In this document: in pieces, positions 1 to 9,213 of the stretch
How positions within the stretch are numbered: the first letter of the stretch is position 1
Layout: each line of letters starts with the position of its first letter
Origin: an uncultured Acidobacteriota bacterium
GTDB lineage: Bacteria; Acidobacteriota; Terriglobia; Bryobacterales; Bryobacteraceae
Direction of reading: 5' to 3'
DNA: 64,000 nt
Assembly: GCA_902826685.1 (NCBI GenBank)
Contig: CADEFT010000002.1
Location: 124,001-188,000, forward strand
The notes under the pieces: model-generated
Database searches by the model: none
Told to the model about the DNA's origin: nothing
Seen by the model: only the letters and a program-made list of their open reading frames with translations
Translations under genes and position numbers: made by a program

Positions 1-7
1 GGCCGAT

Positions 8-838
8 GTGACAAAGCTTGGCGTCCTGCTGCGGGTGGGCATTTTTGCGTTCCTCGAAATCGCCGGCTTGTCGCTGCTCGGACCTATGCTGCTTCCGCTG
101 CTTGGCTACGTCGCCGCCGCGACGCTGGCCACATTCGGAGCGGCGGCCATCGCCAACGCAGTCGCCATCAGCGTGTATGAGCGGGGGAGTCTCGCCGACC
201 TCGGTCTGGCCTGGAACGCCGCCTCCCGCCGCAATCTTCTCCTTGGCCTTGGCGGGGGCATCGGCGCCGCAGTGGCCGTATGCGCGCCGCCGCTGCTGCT
301 TGGTTTGGCCACCTGGGAGCCGGCCGGCGAAGGCTGGGGCGGCCTCGGGAGCCTGGCCTTCGTTTTGGTATTGCTCCTGTTCGGAGCCATCGGGGAAGAA
401 CTGCTTTTCCGGGGCTATGGCTTTCAGGTGCTGCTCGGCGCCATCGGCCGGTTCGCCACCATTCTGCCGATGGCCGTGCTGTTCGGTCTGGCCCATTCGA
501 ACAATCAGAACGCCACCCGCGCCGGAATCGTCAACACCGTGCTGTGGGGCCTGCTGTTCTGCTTCGCCTATCTGCGCAGCCGCGATCTTTGGCTGCCCAT
601 CGGCATCCACTATGGCTGGAACGTTTCGCTGCCCCTGTTCGGCGCCAATCTGAGCGGATTTACAATGAAGGTGACGGGCTATTCGATGCGCTGGCGCATC
701 GGCGAGATCTGGAGCGGCGGCGACTATGGCCCCGAGGCCGGGTTGCTGACCACCGCGGCCGTGCTGGTGCTGTTCTGGTTGTTGTGGAAAGCTCCGGTGG
801 AGCGGCAGGTAGCGAGCCTCTACCGGCAGGAGGTGTAA
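8..838 (+). CDS. CPBP-family intramembrane glutamic endopeptidase (CAAX protease-like)
   Basis: A polytopic membrane protein of 276 residues or more. It shows the CPBP/Abi signature: an EELLFRG motif at about residues 130-136, a downstream FGLAHSNN segment carrying the catalytic histidine, and a third motif with H and N near residues 202-206 (HYGWN). The family cleaves within membranes; bacterial members are usually of unknown substrate. The listed start is a GTG at the very edge of the window, and the frame stays open upstream to base 2, so the true start may lie outside and the gene could be 5' truncated. It ends one base before the next gene, whose strong Shine-Dalgarno sits inside its last codons, so the two are probably cotranscribed. 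Confidence 0.8.
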   Translation: MTKLGVLLRVGIFAFLEIAGLSLLGPMLLPLLGYVAAATLATFGAAAIANAVAISVYERGSLADLGLAWNAASRRNLLLGLGGGIGAAVAVCAPPLLLGLATWEPAGEGWGGLGSLAFVLVLLLFGAIGEELLFRGYGFQVLLGAIGRFATILPMAVLFGLAHSNNQNATRAGIVNTVLWGLLFCFAYLRSRDLWLPIGIHYGWNVSLPLFGANLSGFTMKVTGYSMRWRIGEIWSGGDYGPEAGLLTTAAVLVLFWLLWKAPVERQVASLYRQEV

Positions 839-839
839 A

Positions 840-1616
840 GTGCGCCTTTGGATTTGCGCCGCCCTGGCGCTCGCCACGGTCGCGGAAGCGCGAAAGCTCA
901 CCGACGACGAACGCATCGAGATCCTGCGCGGCATGGGAGCCGAATACGCCACCCTCAAAACCCTGCTGCCGCGATCGAAGAAGGCCCTCACCATCGAATC
1001 GAGCGGCAAGTTCGACAAGCAGGAATGGGATCAGGCGGCCAAGGAAATGGGTCCGGCGGGCCGCACCGGCGACCTGATTCAGATCACCAAGGTCACCATC
1101 GAAGACGACAAGATCCTGCTGGAGATCAACGGCGGGCTGAAAAGCGGACGCAAATGGTATGAGCGGGTGGAAGTGGGCATGGGCTCACGCACCTCGCCCA
1201 TCGGAGGCAATGGCAATCCTACGCTTGGCAGCAACCTGGCCGTATTGTTTCCCAAGGGCGTTCCACCCATCTCGGCCGCCGAGCTTAAGAAGATCCTGCT
1301 GCCGGTCATGGATTTCGAGAAACGCTCCGCCACCGAGCAGTTCATCACCACCCTGCCGCCCGAGATTCAGAAAGCGGTAAAGGAACAGCGCGTGGTGGAG
1401 GGCATGGATCGCGACATGGTCATCACCGCCGTCGGCCGGCCCCGCACGCGTTCCCGCGAAACCCGCGACGGAATCGATTACGAGGATTGGGTATACGGCA
1501 ACCCGCCCGGGAAAATGACCTTCGTGACTTTCAAGGGGATGAAGGTGGTGAAGGTGAAGGATACCTATGCCGGACTTGGCGGCTCGGTGGCCGATCCGCT
1601 GCCGCCGCAGCGTTAG
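840..1616 (+). CDS. Secreted protein of unknown function
   Basis: 258 residues beginning with a short hydrophobic leader (MRLWICAALALATVAEA) that looks like a signal peptide with an AEA cleavage site. The GTG start is chosen because AGGAGG lies at the correct distance inside the end of the preceding gene. The mature part is hydrophilic, with no motif I recognise; the C-terminal third (DGIDYEDWVYGNPPG, then a strand-rich FVTFKGMKVVKVKD) looks like a small beta domain. It is probably translated together with the CPBP protease gene. No function is proposed. Confidence 0.75.
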   Translation: MRLWICAALALATVAEARKLTDDERIEILRGMGAEYATLKTLLPRSKKALTIESSGKFDKQEWDQAAKEMGPAGRTGDLIQITKVTIEDDKILLEINGGLKSGRKWYERVEVGMGSRTSPIGGNGNPTLGSNLAVLFPKGVPPISAAELKKILLPVMDFEKRSATEQFITTLPPEIQKAVKEQRVVEGMDRDMVITAVGRPRTRSRETRDGIDYEDWVYGNPPGKMTFVTFKGMKVVKVKDTYAGLGGSVADPLPPQR

Positions 1617-1844
1617 GGCGGTTTGTTGAAGCGTCCCCGTCAATAAAAACGGCAAATCCACAAGCACTTGGATGGCTTAGAAAGGCGCTGTGAATCGAAA
1701 CGAGCCGGGTTCCGCCTGGTCGGGGATGCGCAGTCAGATCGTGGCAGCTAAGGACCTCGGAGTCACGGATGCGGCAATCAGTTCCTCACATCGAAGTGAT
1801 CGGATCAATCAGGGGCCTGCACGAGGTCTTCCGTCCGTGCCGGC

Positions 1845-1880
1845 GCTTGATTCACACGTGTTGACACGTGTGAATCAAGC
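1845..1880. repeat. 36-bp near-perfect palindrome (17-bp arms, 2-nt centre)
   Basis: Arms 1845-1861 and 1864-1880 are exact reverse complements (GCTTGATTCACACGTGT and its complement) around a TG centre. It lies 16 bases beyond the stop of the minus-strand gene 1897-3843, where a terminator would sit, but no T-run follows on either strand. It could be a transcript-end hairpin, a protein-binding palindrome, or a boundary element of the low-GC segment. The whole 1617-1896 interval holds nothing else I can support. Confidence 0.8.
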
Positions 1881-1896
1881 ATCATTTAAACCAGTG

Positions 1897-3843
1897 CTAT
1901 TTCCTTTTGGAAGTACCTGCCGTATCGAGATGCCCACAATCGCCGACGACCAGAATGCGTTTCTTCCGATGGATATGGAAATAGAACCGGAAATACTTGT
2001 TGCCTGTTTGAAGTTTGACGTGAGGGGTTATGTCGATACTCTCACCGTCGAACTGCTCCGACCGTGACCGCATAAGTCTACTATCGCCCTTGGTTTGACT
2101 GCCCTCGTGGAACGACATCTCTATCCCTGAACGGGCTCTGAATTCCTTCTCAATATCGATCTGTTTTTCCGGGTCGAAAGCTAGAGCATAGAGCGTGTTG
2201 GCCATATGCCACAAGGCGGTCCAGACGGCATTCACCTTTGGGAAGTCGGATCTGCCCGCCGAGTCAAGTGCTCGTTGAGTGAAAACCACCCGATCTGGAA
2301 ACGCACTGGAGAAAAAGCGACAGCATTCGAGGATTGACTCAGGCAAATCACCCAACTCAGAAAACTTCTTTAGTCGATCTTCTGCCGCGGAGCGCATCTG
2401 TCGTTGAGCGAGCGCTTCTTCCCGTTGTTCTTTCTCTTGGTAGCGGAGTCCCTTTACTTCGTCTTCCCTCTCCTGAGTTTCAAGTTCCGCGAACTCCAAT
2501 CGCTCTGCCAGGGATGCCTTCTCGGCCTCGGCTGCGCGACACTTGTGGTCAAGTTCCTTGTTGATAGACTCCAGTAACTCCATCATTTCGGCCGGAGGTG
2601 CGGTAGCCAGTTTGTTCTTCAGACGGCTGAACTCTTGCTCCTGCTTCTTCAGACGAACGTCATCGATATTCGCAACCCCAGCCGCCGAGGACAGAATAAT
2701 CCGTCGTGCGAGTGATTGAACGATGATTCGAATAACTTCCTGAGCCCCATCTCTACGCACCTCATCGGCAGTAAAGTAACGGTGACGCCGGTAGTCATTC
2801 GGTCTATCGAACTGGACGCCCGGAAGATAGACTCGGATTCGTCCATTCCAGCACCAGTATTTTGGCGGAAGTCGACGTTCCGTTTCTTTGTCCAGCCAAT
2901 TCGATTCGGCGACGTAGACAGGCGCAAGGCCCGCAAGCTTCCAAGCTAGATCGTTGGAATCGAGTACCGCGTCCCCGGAGGCGAATTCACGAGAAACATA
3001 GATTAGAGGGCACCTGCGATTCTTGTCGCAGATGCGCTCGACGAGAAGCTCGGCGTCGTCCGGCGTGACCTCGTTCTCCCGAGCGGTAAGGGGCTGTGAG
3101 CCCGCATAGGTCACAAGTCCCGCAGCCTGAAACAGTTTCTTAACAAGGAGCGGCGAAGTCGGATCGGGTACCGCTGGTTCAGGTCCAAAGTGCCCCGGCA
3201 ATAAGTAGTGGGACACTTGCATAGAAAAGACCACCGACTCGCCTTTGGTCGACAAAGAAATGTCCGTGCGCCATTGGCGCTGGCTGGACCCTCTTTCGTC
3301 TCGGCCAATACCATCTGGGTGTTCGTATCGCATCGCCCAGAACTGATTACCCGCGTCGTCTTTCGCGCTGTCGACCTCGATCCTCACACGTTGCGAGAGT
3401 GGAGAAATCCATCGCCCGTTGTCACGGAACCAAGCCCCTCCCAGGCCCTTCGTGTCGCCTCTTTGCTTCGAAAGAACCCACCTCTGGGCTTCTTCTAAGA
3501 CCTGCGCCAACGGGGGGTGTTTGTCTTCCCGGGATATCTCGAATTCACAGCGGAAGTGCAGGCGCTGGTCCTGCACGACTGATGGCATTGCGGTTTGTGT
3601 AGTGCCTGCCTGCATGGCTTCTTCGACGGAGCTTGCATTATGATACGGTTGAAATCTTAATGCCAGAGGTCCTTTGAGGGGTGTGGCTCCAGAGATTCCC
3701 GTGATTGCCGTTCGTGTGAATTCCCTAACGAATGGATGGCAGAGAGGATGAGCGTGCGCACCAACCAAATGAAGGGGTTGGCTTGATCGGCCGTGACAGA
3801 AAACGGCTGCAAAAACTGAAAGAAAACCGGGCGTACCGCCCAC
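1897..3843 (-). CDS. Unknown multidomain protein with central coiled coil, probable foreign gene
   Basis: Up to 648 residues. The first 75 or so read like non-coding sequence (histidine/proline rich), so the true start may be the internal ATG at 3615 or 3588. The N-terminal half (about residues 95-400) is a globular region with LIYVSREFASG and KYWCWNGRIRVYLPG segments; residues about 410-500 are highly charged and predicted coiled coil (QEQEFSRLKNK, then KASLAERLEFAELETQERE); the C-terminal 60 residues form a compact basic domain (YFRFYFHIHRKKRILVVGDCGHLDT) whose shape recalls small RelE/HigB-like folds, though this is only a resemblance. GC content is visibly lower than that of the neighbours, and codon use differs. 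It stands alone between unrelated housekeeping genes. I do not recognise the family; a defence or mobile-element role is a guess. Confidence 0.65.
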   Translation of the reverse strand: MGGTPGFLSVFAAVFCHGRSSQPLHLVGAHAHPLCHPFVREFTRTAITGISGATPLKGPLALRFQPYHNASSVEEAMQAGTTQTAMPSVVQDQRLHFRCEFEISREDKHPPLAQVLEEAQRWVLSKQRGDTKGLGGAWFRDNGRWISPLSQRVRIEVDSAKDDAGNQFWAMRYEHPDGIGRDERGSSQRQWRTDISLSTKGESVVFSMQVSHYLLPGHFGPEPAVPDPTSPLLVKKLFQAAGLVTYAGSQPLTARENEVTPDDAELLVERICDKNRRCPLIYVSREFASGDAVLDSNDLAWKLAGLAPVYVAESNWLDKETERRLPPKYWCWNGRIRVYLPGVQFDRPNDYRRHRYFTADEVRRDGAQEVIRIIVQSLARRIILSSAAGVANIDDVRLKKQEQEFSRLKNKLATAPPAEMMELLESINKELDHKCRAAEAEKASLAERLEFAELETQEREDEVKGLRYQEKEQREEALAQRQMRSAAEDRLKKFSELGDLPESILECCRFFSSAFPDRVVFTQRALDSAGRSDFPKVNAVWTALWHMANTLYALAFDPEKQIDIEKEFRARSGIEMSFHEGSQTKGDSRLMRSRSEQFDGESIDITPHVKLQTGNKYFRFYFHIHRKKRILVVGDCGHLDTAGTSKRK

Positions 3844-3945
3844 ATTCCCACGCGATTCGAAAGCAGCGACCTCCCGCGCCCCTGTTTCTGCTATTCTAGT
3901 TTTTCCAATTGCACTCTCGCCTGCTTTAGGCCCCGTAAAGAGTGA

Positions 3946-5019
<1,074 letters not shown>

Positions 5020-5073
5020 CGGCCTTCCGCGTAAGTTCCTGAGACTCCCGCGCCCGAACCGGCACTAATTGGA

Positions 5074-5841
5074 GTGCAGTCACCGGCGCGGGAGGGTTCC
5101 ATTTCCACGGGCTTGGCCGAAGTCGACGCCATGCTCGGCTGCGGCGGTTTGCCGCGCGGCCGTATCGTCGAGCTTTTCGGCCCTCCGGGCTCTGGCAAAT
5201 CCACGCTGGGTCTGCTGTGGGGTGCGGCCGCGCAAAAGCAGGAACTGGCGGTTGTTTTCGTCGATGTGGAACATAGCCTCACCACGGCCTGGGCCGAATC
5301 CTGCGGCGTGAATCCCGGCGATCTGGTGGTCCTGCAACCCGGCAACGGGGAAGAAGCGCTGTCCATGACCGAATCGCTGCTGCGCACCTTCGGGGTCGAC
5401 CTGATCGTGGTGGATTCGGCCGCCGCGCTGATCCCGCGGGAGGAGGTGGACGCCGTCGAAGAGGCGCCGGCCGATGCCCACACCGAGCTGCTTTACCGCT
5501 ATTTGAGGCGCCTGCAAATGGCCGCACAGCGGGCCAATGCCTGCCTCCTGTTCCTGAACCAGACCCGTGCCGGCCAGGATAACGAGAATCGCACCGCCGG
5601 CGGCCGCGCGCTGGCGCTTTATTCCTCCATCCGCCTGCGCATCGGAGACGTGCTGCCCATTCGCGAGCGGGGCGAGACCGTCGGCCATCAACTGACACTC
5701 ACGGCGATCAAGAACAAACTGGCCGATCCGTTCCAGCAGGCAGTGGTCCAACTGCGCGGCTCATCGCTGACGGCGGTGGATCGCAAACCGGCGGCCAGGC
5801 AATACGCCGCGGCGGCCGCCCAAGGCTGGCGCTCGGCCTGA
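5074..5841 (+). CDS. Short RecA paralogue (RecA/RadA-type ATPase)
   Basis: 255 residues that align across the RecA ATPase core but lack the N-terminal helix region and the whole C-terminal domain of the roughly 350-residue recombinase. Seen: Walker A GPPGSGKST at 37-45 (standard RecA has GPESSGKTT), the catalytic glutamate E67 in VDVEHSL, Walker B VDLIVVDS at 108-115, and the allosteric glutamine Q163 in FLNQTR. The loop-1 and loop-2 DNA-binding regions are both shortened and altered. The start is a GTG with almost no spacing to a GGA, so initiation may be weak or leaderless. ImuA-type proteins are also short RecA relatives, but no imuB or dnaE2 is adjacent. It is probably not the cell's main RecA. 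It follows gap and lies 33 bases before the deiminase cassette; a functional link is not established. Confidence 0.8.
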   Translation: MQSPAREGSISTGLAEVDAMLGCGGLPRGRIVELFGPPGSGKSTLGLLWGAAAQKQELAVVFVDVEHSLTTAWAESCGVNPGDLVVLQPGNGEEALSMTESLLRTFGVDLIVVDSAAALIPREEVDAVEEAPADAHTELLYRYLRRLQMAAQRANACLLFLNQTRAGQDNENRTAGGRALALYSSIRLRIGDVLPIRERGETVGHQLTLTAIKNKLADPFQQAVVQLRGSSLTAVDRKPAARQYAAAAAQGWRSA

Positions 5842-5874
5842 AACGGCTGTCCTTGCCGTGACACTACCCTCATA

Positions 5875-6639
5875 GTGATCATCCGAGTCACGCAACAGGA
5901 AACGCTGCGGGAGGCGGGTGCGGACGCCTTCGAGGGCGAGATGGCCGATTATCTGGCCGGCTATGCGCCCAAGCTGTTTGAGCTGCGCGGCCGTGCGGTC
6001 TTCCAGGCCGTCGTGCGCACCGGCATCGGCCGCGCTCGCGAACTGGGCTTTACCTGCCGCGGCCCGATTCGCCTGGTCCTTGAATGCATGGTCACCTTCG
6101 GCGCCGGCTTTGATACGGACCCGCTCTATCCCGGCATCCGGGCGTCGCTCGCAATGCCGAAGGAATCGAACGAAATGGATCGCGCCGAAGCGGTTTACCA
6201 AAGCGTACGCCAATACTGGGCGGCCGTTGTCGGAAAGGACGGCTGCCTATTCCTGCCCGCCATCGGACGCTTGCGCGCGTTCGCCAATCGGCCCGTGGCG
6301 GCGCAGGGAATCGACGAGCTGCTCGGCGATTTCAAGGCGGCCTACCCGCAGCGCTTCGATCAGGCGACGGACGCGGGGATGAGGCGGTTGATCGATCGTG
6401 CCGCATCGGCTGTCGCGGCTACCGGGCTGCCGCGCTCCGGCGAGCCAGTCGCCGTCATGGCGGCGCTGATGTTCGGTTTCGGCCATGAAGTTCTAAACGA
6501 CCCGCTTTACCCCTGGGTGCGGGCCGCCCTGGAAGATCCACAGGTACCCGAGCCCGGCGATCGCGTCTTCCGTCTGCGCGACCGGGCGGTGGTTTATCTC
6601 GATCATGTAGCCAAATACTGGAGCCGCGATGCCCGATAA
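5875..6639 (+). CDS. Two-repeat protein resembling type VI secretion-associated small proteins
   Basis: 254 residues, GTG start, with no signal peptide. It contains an internal duplication: DPLYPGIRASL at 82-92 followed by a helix ending QYW, and DPLYPWVRAAL at 209-219 followed by a helix ending KYW, each preceded by a helical segment with a glycine-rich end (FGAGFDT and FGFGHEV). From memory, small proteins beginning with an IxxxQ...FExxM helix and carrying an FDTDPxxPW motif occur beside VgrG and effector genes in type VI secretion loci; I could not verify that by search. It overlaps the next gene, the arginine deiminase, by 11 bases, so the two are translationally coupled and likely work together, for example as adaptor, chaperone or immunity partner. 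Confidence 0.7.
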   Translation: MIIRVTQQETLREAGADAFEGEMADYLAGYAPKLFELRGRAVFQAVVRTGIGRARELGFTCRGPIRLVLECMVTFGAGFDTDPLYPGIRASLAMPKESNEMDRAEAVYQSVRQYWAAVVGKDGCLFLPAIGRLRAFANRPVAAQGIDELLGDFKAAYPQRFDQATDAGMRRLIDRAASAVAATGLPRSGEPVAVMAALMFGFGHEVLNDPLYPWVRAALEDPQVPEPGDRVFRLRDRAVVYLDHVAKYWSRDAR

Positions 6640-8446
6640 GGAACCGTCCAGTCCGTCCACCGGCCCCAGTCCCGGCTGCCGTCCGGGCGATCCGGTGCCG
6701 TGCCCGCTTGAGCCCGAATACCATCTGCATGTGGACGCCGATCGCGACGGCCGCGTGGACGACGACCACCGCGGCATCGGCTCCTGGACCTGGGGCATCG
6801 CCGGCAAGGGGGCCATTATTCTTGCCAACTGCGACGACGAGGACGGCACCCACAATCCCGACAACGAGGACAACAAGATCAACAACGCCCCCGATCCCGG
6901 CGACATCGCTCCGCTCGAGATCCGCCGGGTCGCGGGCAAGCCCGTGGCGCCGGGGAGTTGGACCGGGTTCCTCGAAGTCGATCCCGCCGATCAGCCGCGC
7001 ATTCGCATCTTCGACTCGCGTGCCGCCGGGGCGCCCGAGATCATCGGGCCGGCGACTACGCATTCCTACCAACTGCCTACGCTTGGCTTCCAGACCAGGG
7101 AGTTCGGCATGGAAGCCGCCGTGTATCCGGGTGCGGGATTCAGCGGGGAGATCGCCATTACGTTCCGCATCGTCGAGCCCGCCGGAACGCATTCGGAATC
7201 GGCCATGGTCCGCGTGGCGCCCTGGGTGCAATTCAACCACTGGGACCCGACCGAAGAGACCTATGTCGTCGAAACCGCCGACAACGCCGATTTCCGGGCC
7301 GACCTGGCACGAGAGGTGACCGGCGCCGGGTTTCCCGCTCCGCGCACTACCTCCAACTCGGACCGCTGGATGCAGGACGTGATGGAAATCGGTTACTCCT
7401 CGATGCCCAAGCCGGGCGCACCCGCGACATGGAGTACGCCCGTCGTTCTGCGCACCGCCAACGACCGCATGCGGATTCCCGAATGGGCTTCCGATCTTGA
7501 TCGCTATCCGAAGAGCGTCCTGCTCGGGCAGAACTACGGCTTCGTGCAGGCCCTGCCTCCGATGATCGGAAGTTCCCTCGATTCGTTCGGCAATCTGGAA
7601 TGCTCGCCGCCCTTCACCCACACCGTTCGTGGAAAGGAATATAAATTCGGCCGGATCGTGTATGGTGCCGACGCCGCCCGTCCCCTGCGTAACGTCCAGC
7701 CGGAAGTAGTGGACTTCCTCACGGCGCAGACCGTGCAGGAGCCGTTCTCGATCGATACCGGCTGGCTCGTGGTTGGCCACGTCGATGAAGTGGTGTCGTT
7801 CTGCCCGATGAAAAACGCGCCCAAGGGTTTCAAGGTGCTGTTGGCCAGCCCCGACAGCGCCATGAGGATCCTTCGCGGGTTGCAAGCGGCCGGCAGGGGG
7901 ACGGCGGGACTGTTCCGGAGTTCCAACGTCGTTCCGGCGGGCATCCGTTTCGGTCCCGGCTATACGCTGGCGAACCGCCGCGCCGACTACCCGTTCGATA
8001 CCGCCAATCTGATTCTGGGCGACGCCGCGTTCGTGCAGGTGCAAACCGATACACAGGCTCTGATCGACGGCATCAAAGTCACTCTTTCCACGGAACTGGA
8101 CTTGAACCCAACCGACTTCATCGACATTCCGGTGCTTTTCAAAGAGGACGGCCCGGGGCTGTACGTCGCCTATAATCCGGGATCGGTCAACATGCTGCAC
8201 CTGACCAAGGGCGATCATACGGTCCGCGTCTGCGTGCCGCGTCCCTTTGGGCCGGTCAACGACAATGTGGACCGCTTTGCCCGCGATATTCTGGATTCGC
8301 TGGGACCGGCGGCCACCACGGGCGTGGAGGTGAAGTTCATCGACGACTTCGTTACCTATCATGTGCTGTACGGCGAAATCCATTGCGGCACCAACAGCAA
8401 ACGCAAACCGCGCACCGACGCCTGGTGGTGGCATCATCAACCGTGA
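6629..8446 (+). CDS. Protein-arginine deiminase (vertebrate PAD-type, PAD_M plus PAD_C)
   Basis: 605 residues. The predicted activity is calcium-dependent conversion of peptidyl-arginine to citrulline. All catalytic residues of human PAD4 have counterparts: D250 in DRWMQD (PAD4 D350), H384 and D386 in VGHVDE (H471, D473), and C586 in HCGTN (C645). LDSFGNLE at 318-325, VNMLHL at 520-525 and the WW-containing C-terminus also match the animal enzymes. The middle domain carries the VDADRDGRVDDD calcium loop at 35-46 and SWTWG at 52-56. The N-terminal PAD_N domain is absent and is replaced by about 30 proline-rich residues. Calcium site 1 ligands are kept (Q249, E253, F320, L323, E324), but the site 2 glutamate is V251. 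There is no signal peptide, so the protein is cytoplasmic or exported by a leaderless route. It lies in a three-gene cassette. Confidence 0.92.
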   Translation: MPDKEPSSPSTGPSPGCRPGDPVPCPLEPEYHLHVDADRDGRVDDDHRGIGSWTWGIAGKGAIILANCDDEDGTHNPDNEDNKINNAPDPGDIAPLEIRRVAGKPVAPGSWTGFLEVDPADQPRIRIFDSRAAGAPEIIGPATTHSYQLPTLGFQTREFGMEAAVYPGAGFSGEIAITFRIVEPAGTHSESAMVRVAPWVQFNHWDPTEETYVVETADNADFRADLAREVTGAGFPAPRTTSNSDRWMQDVMEIGYSSMPKPGAPATWSTPVVLRTANDRMRIPEWASDLDRYPKSVLLGQNYGFVQALPPMIGSSLDSFGNLECSPPFTHTVRGKEYKFGRIVYGADAARPLRNVQPEVVDFLTAQTVQEPFSIDTGWLVVGHVDEVVSFCPMKNAPKGFKVLLASPDSAMRILRGLQAAGRGTAGLFRSSNVVPAGIRFGPGYTLANRRADYPFDTANLILGDAAFVQVQTDTQALIDGIKVTLSTELDLNPTDFIDIPVLFKEDGPGLYVAYNPGSVNMLHLTKGDHTVRVCVPRPFGPVNDNVDRFARDILDSLGPAATTGVEVKFIDDFVTYHVLYGEIHCGTNSKRKPRTDAWWWHHQP

Positions 8447-8451
8447 GACCC

Positions 8452-9063
8452 ATGACGAAATCGCCCGAACTGGACACACTCATTCGCTTGGAGGGAAGGC
8501 CCTACATCGAGCTGCGCGACCGCATTCTCGCCTCGAGCCAGTTGTTGCAGCCGATTCTCAACCAGCCCGAGGCCGGGGAAGCCTGGCAGGTGCGCATTCA
8601 TCGCGAGATCCTGCGCGGCTGGCTCGAACACCGCGACCTGTTTTTGCGGGTTCAAGCCGACCTCAACAACATCAACGTCGAAACCGAGCGGAAGAAGATC
8701 ACCGGCGTCAGTGGCGTCTGGACACGGTTTTCCGCGCTCGCCTCTCGCGTATACAAGGAACCGGTGCTGCCGCTTTGTTGGGAAGCGATCCTGAAGCTGC
8801 GCGGTTTTGTGCCGGAATGGCAGCTATTGACTTACCTGCACATGGTGTCGGTGTTGCCGCATCCGTTGTCGGTCGAGCCGGTGGCCGGGTTTATCGAGCG
8901 ATCCCAGGAGGCCGGTTCCGCCGATCTGGCCGGGCGGGTGCTCGAAGCGCTGCCCCGGGAGGCCGTGCTGGACGCCGTCGACGCGCGGCTGGCCCAACCG
9001 GCTCCCGCCGGGCAGCCCTTTCGCGCGATTCTCGACCGCACGAAGGCGCGTCTGCTCAAATAG
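8452..9063 (+). CDS. Unknown helical protein, third gene of the deiminase cassette
   Basis: 203 residues starting at an ATG five bases after the deiminase stop. I chose this start because the longer frame upstream lies inside the deiminase gene. The protein is soluble, with no signal peptide or membrane segment. The middle region (WTRFSALASRVYKEP) and the C-terminal half look all-helical. I do not recognise the family. Its tight spacing after the deiminase suggests a partner, immunity or loading function. A 9-bp inverted repeat just after the stop may end the transcript. Confidence 0.7.
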   Translation: MTKSPELDTLIRLEGRPYIELRDRILASSQLLQPILNQPEAGEAWQVRIHREILRGWLEHRDLFLRVQADLNNINVETERKKITGVSGVWTRFSALASRVYKEPVLPLCWEAILKLRGFVPEWQLLTYLHMVSVLPHPLSVEPVAGFIERSQEAGSADLAGRVLEALPREAVLDAVDARLAQPAPAGQPFRAILDRTKARLLK

Positions 9064-9066
9064 CAT

Positions 9067-9096
9067 CCAAAACATGCGGTAACAGGAATGTTTTGG
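9067..9096 (+). terminator. Inverted repeat at the end of the deiminase cassette
   Basis: CCAAAACAT at 9067-9075 and its exact complement at 9088-9096 flank a 12-nt loop, starting four bases after the stop of the 8452-9063 gene. There is no U-tract, so it is either a weak terminator or an mRNA 3' end stabiliser. Confidence 0.45.
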
Positions 9097-9178
9097 CGTG
9101 AAAGGGCCGTAAAACGGGCTTCTGGGCGCCTGGCAAAGTAAAAAAGCCTCAAAAATGGCCATTTTCGTGCATTCTCCC

Positions 9179-9208
9179 TTTACACTGGCGCGAACGATCG
9201 CTTATGAT
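9179..9208 (+). promoter_or_regulatory. Sigma70-type promoter for the HU gene
   Basis: TTTACA at 9179-9184, an 18-base spacer, then TATGAT at 9203-9208. The predicted start of transcription is near 9214-9216, which leaves a leader of about 134 bases before the HU ATG. The match is good by eye (5/6 and 5/6). Confidence 0.65.
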
Positions 9209-9213
9209 GAGGG

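Noticed and set aside
1690..2067. 125-residue plus-strand gene downstream of the secreted unknown
   Set aside because: It crosses the palindrome and the 3' end of the minus-strand gene and shows no ribosome site or domain.
6455..8479. 674-residue minus-strand frame over the deiminase gene
   Set aside because: High-GC shadow frame with no recognisable domains, opposite to a gene with clear catalytic motifs.
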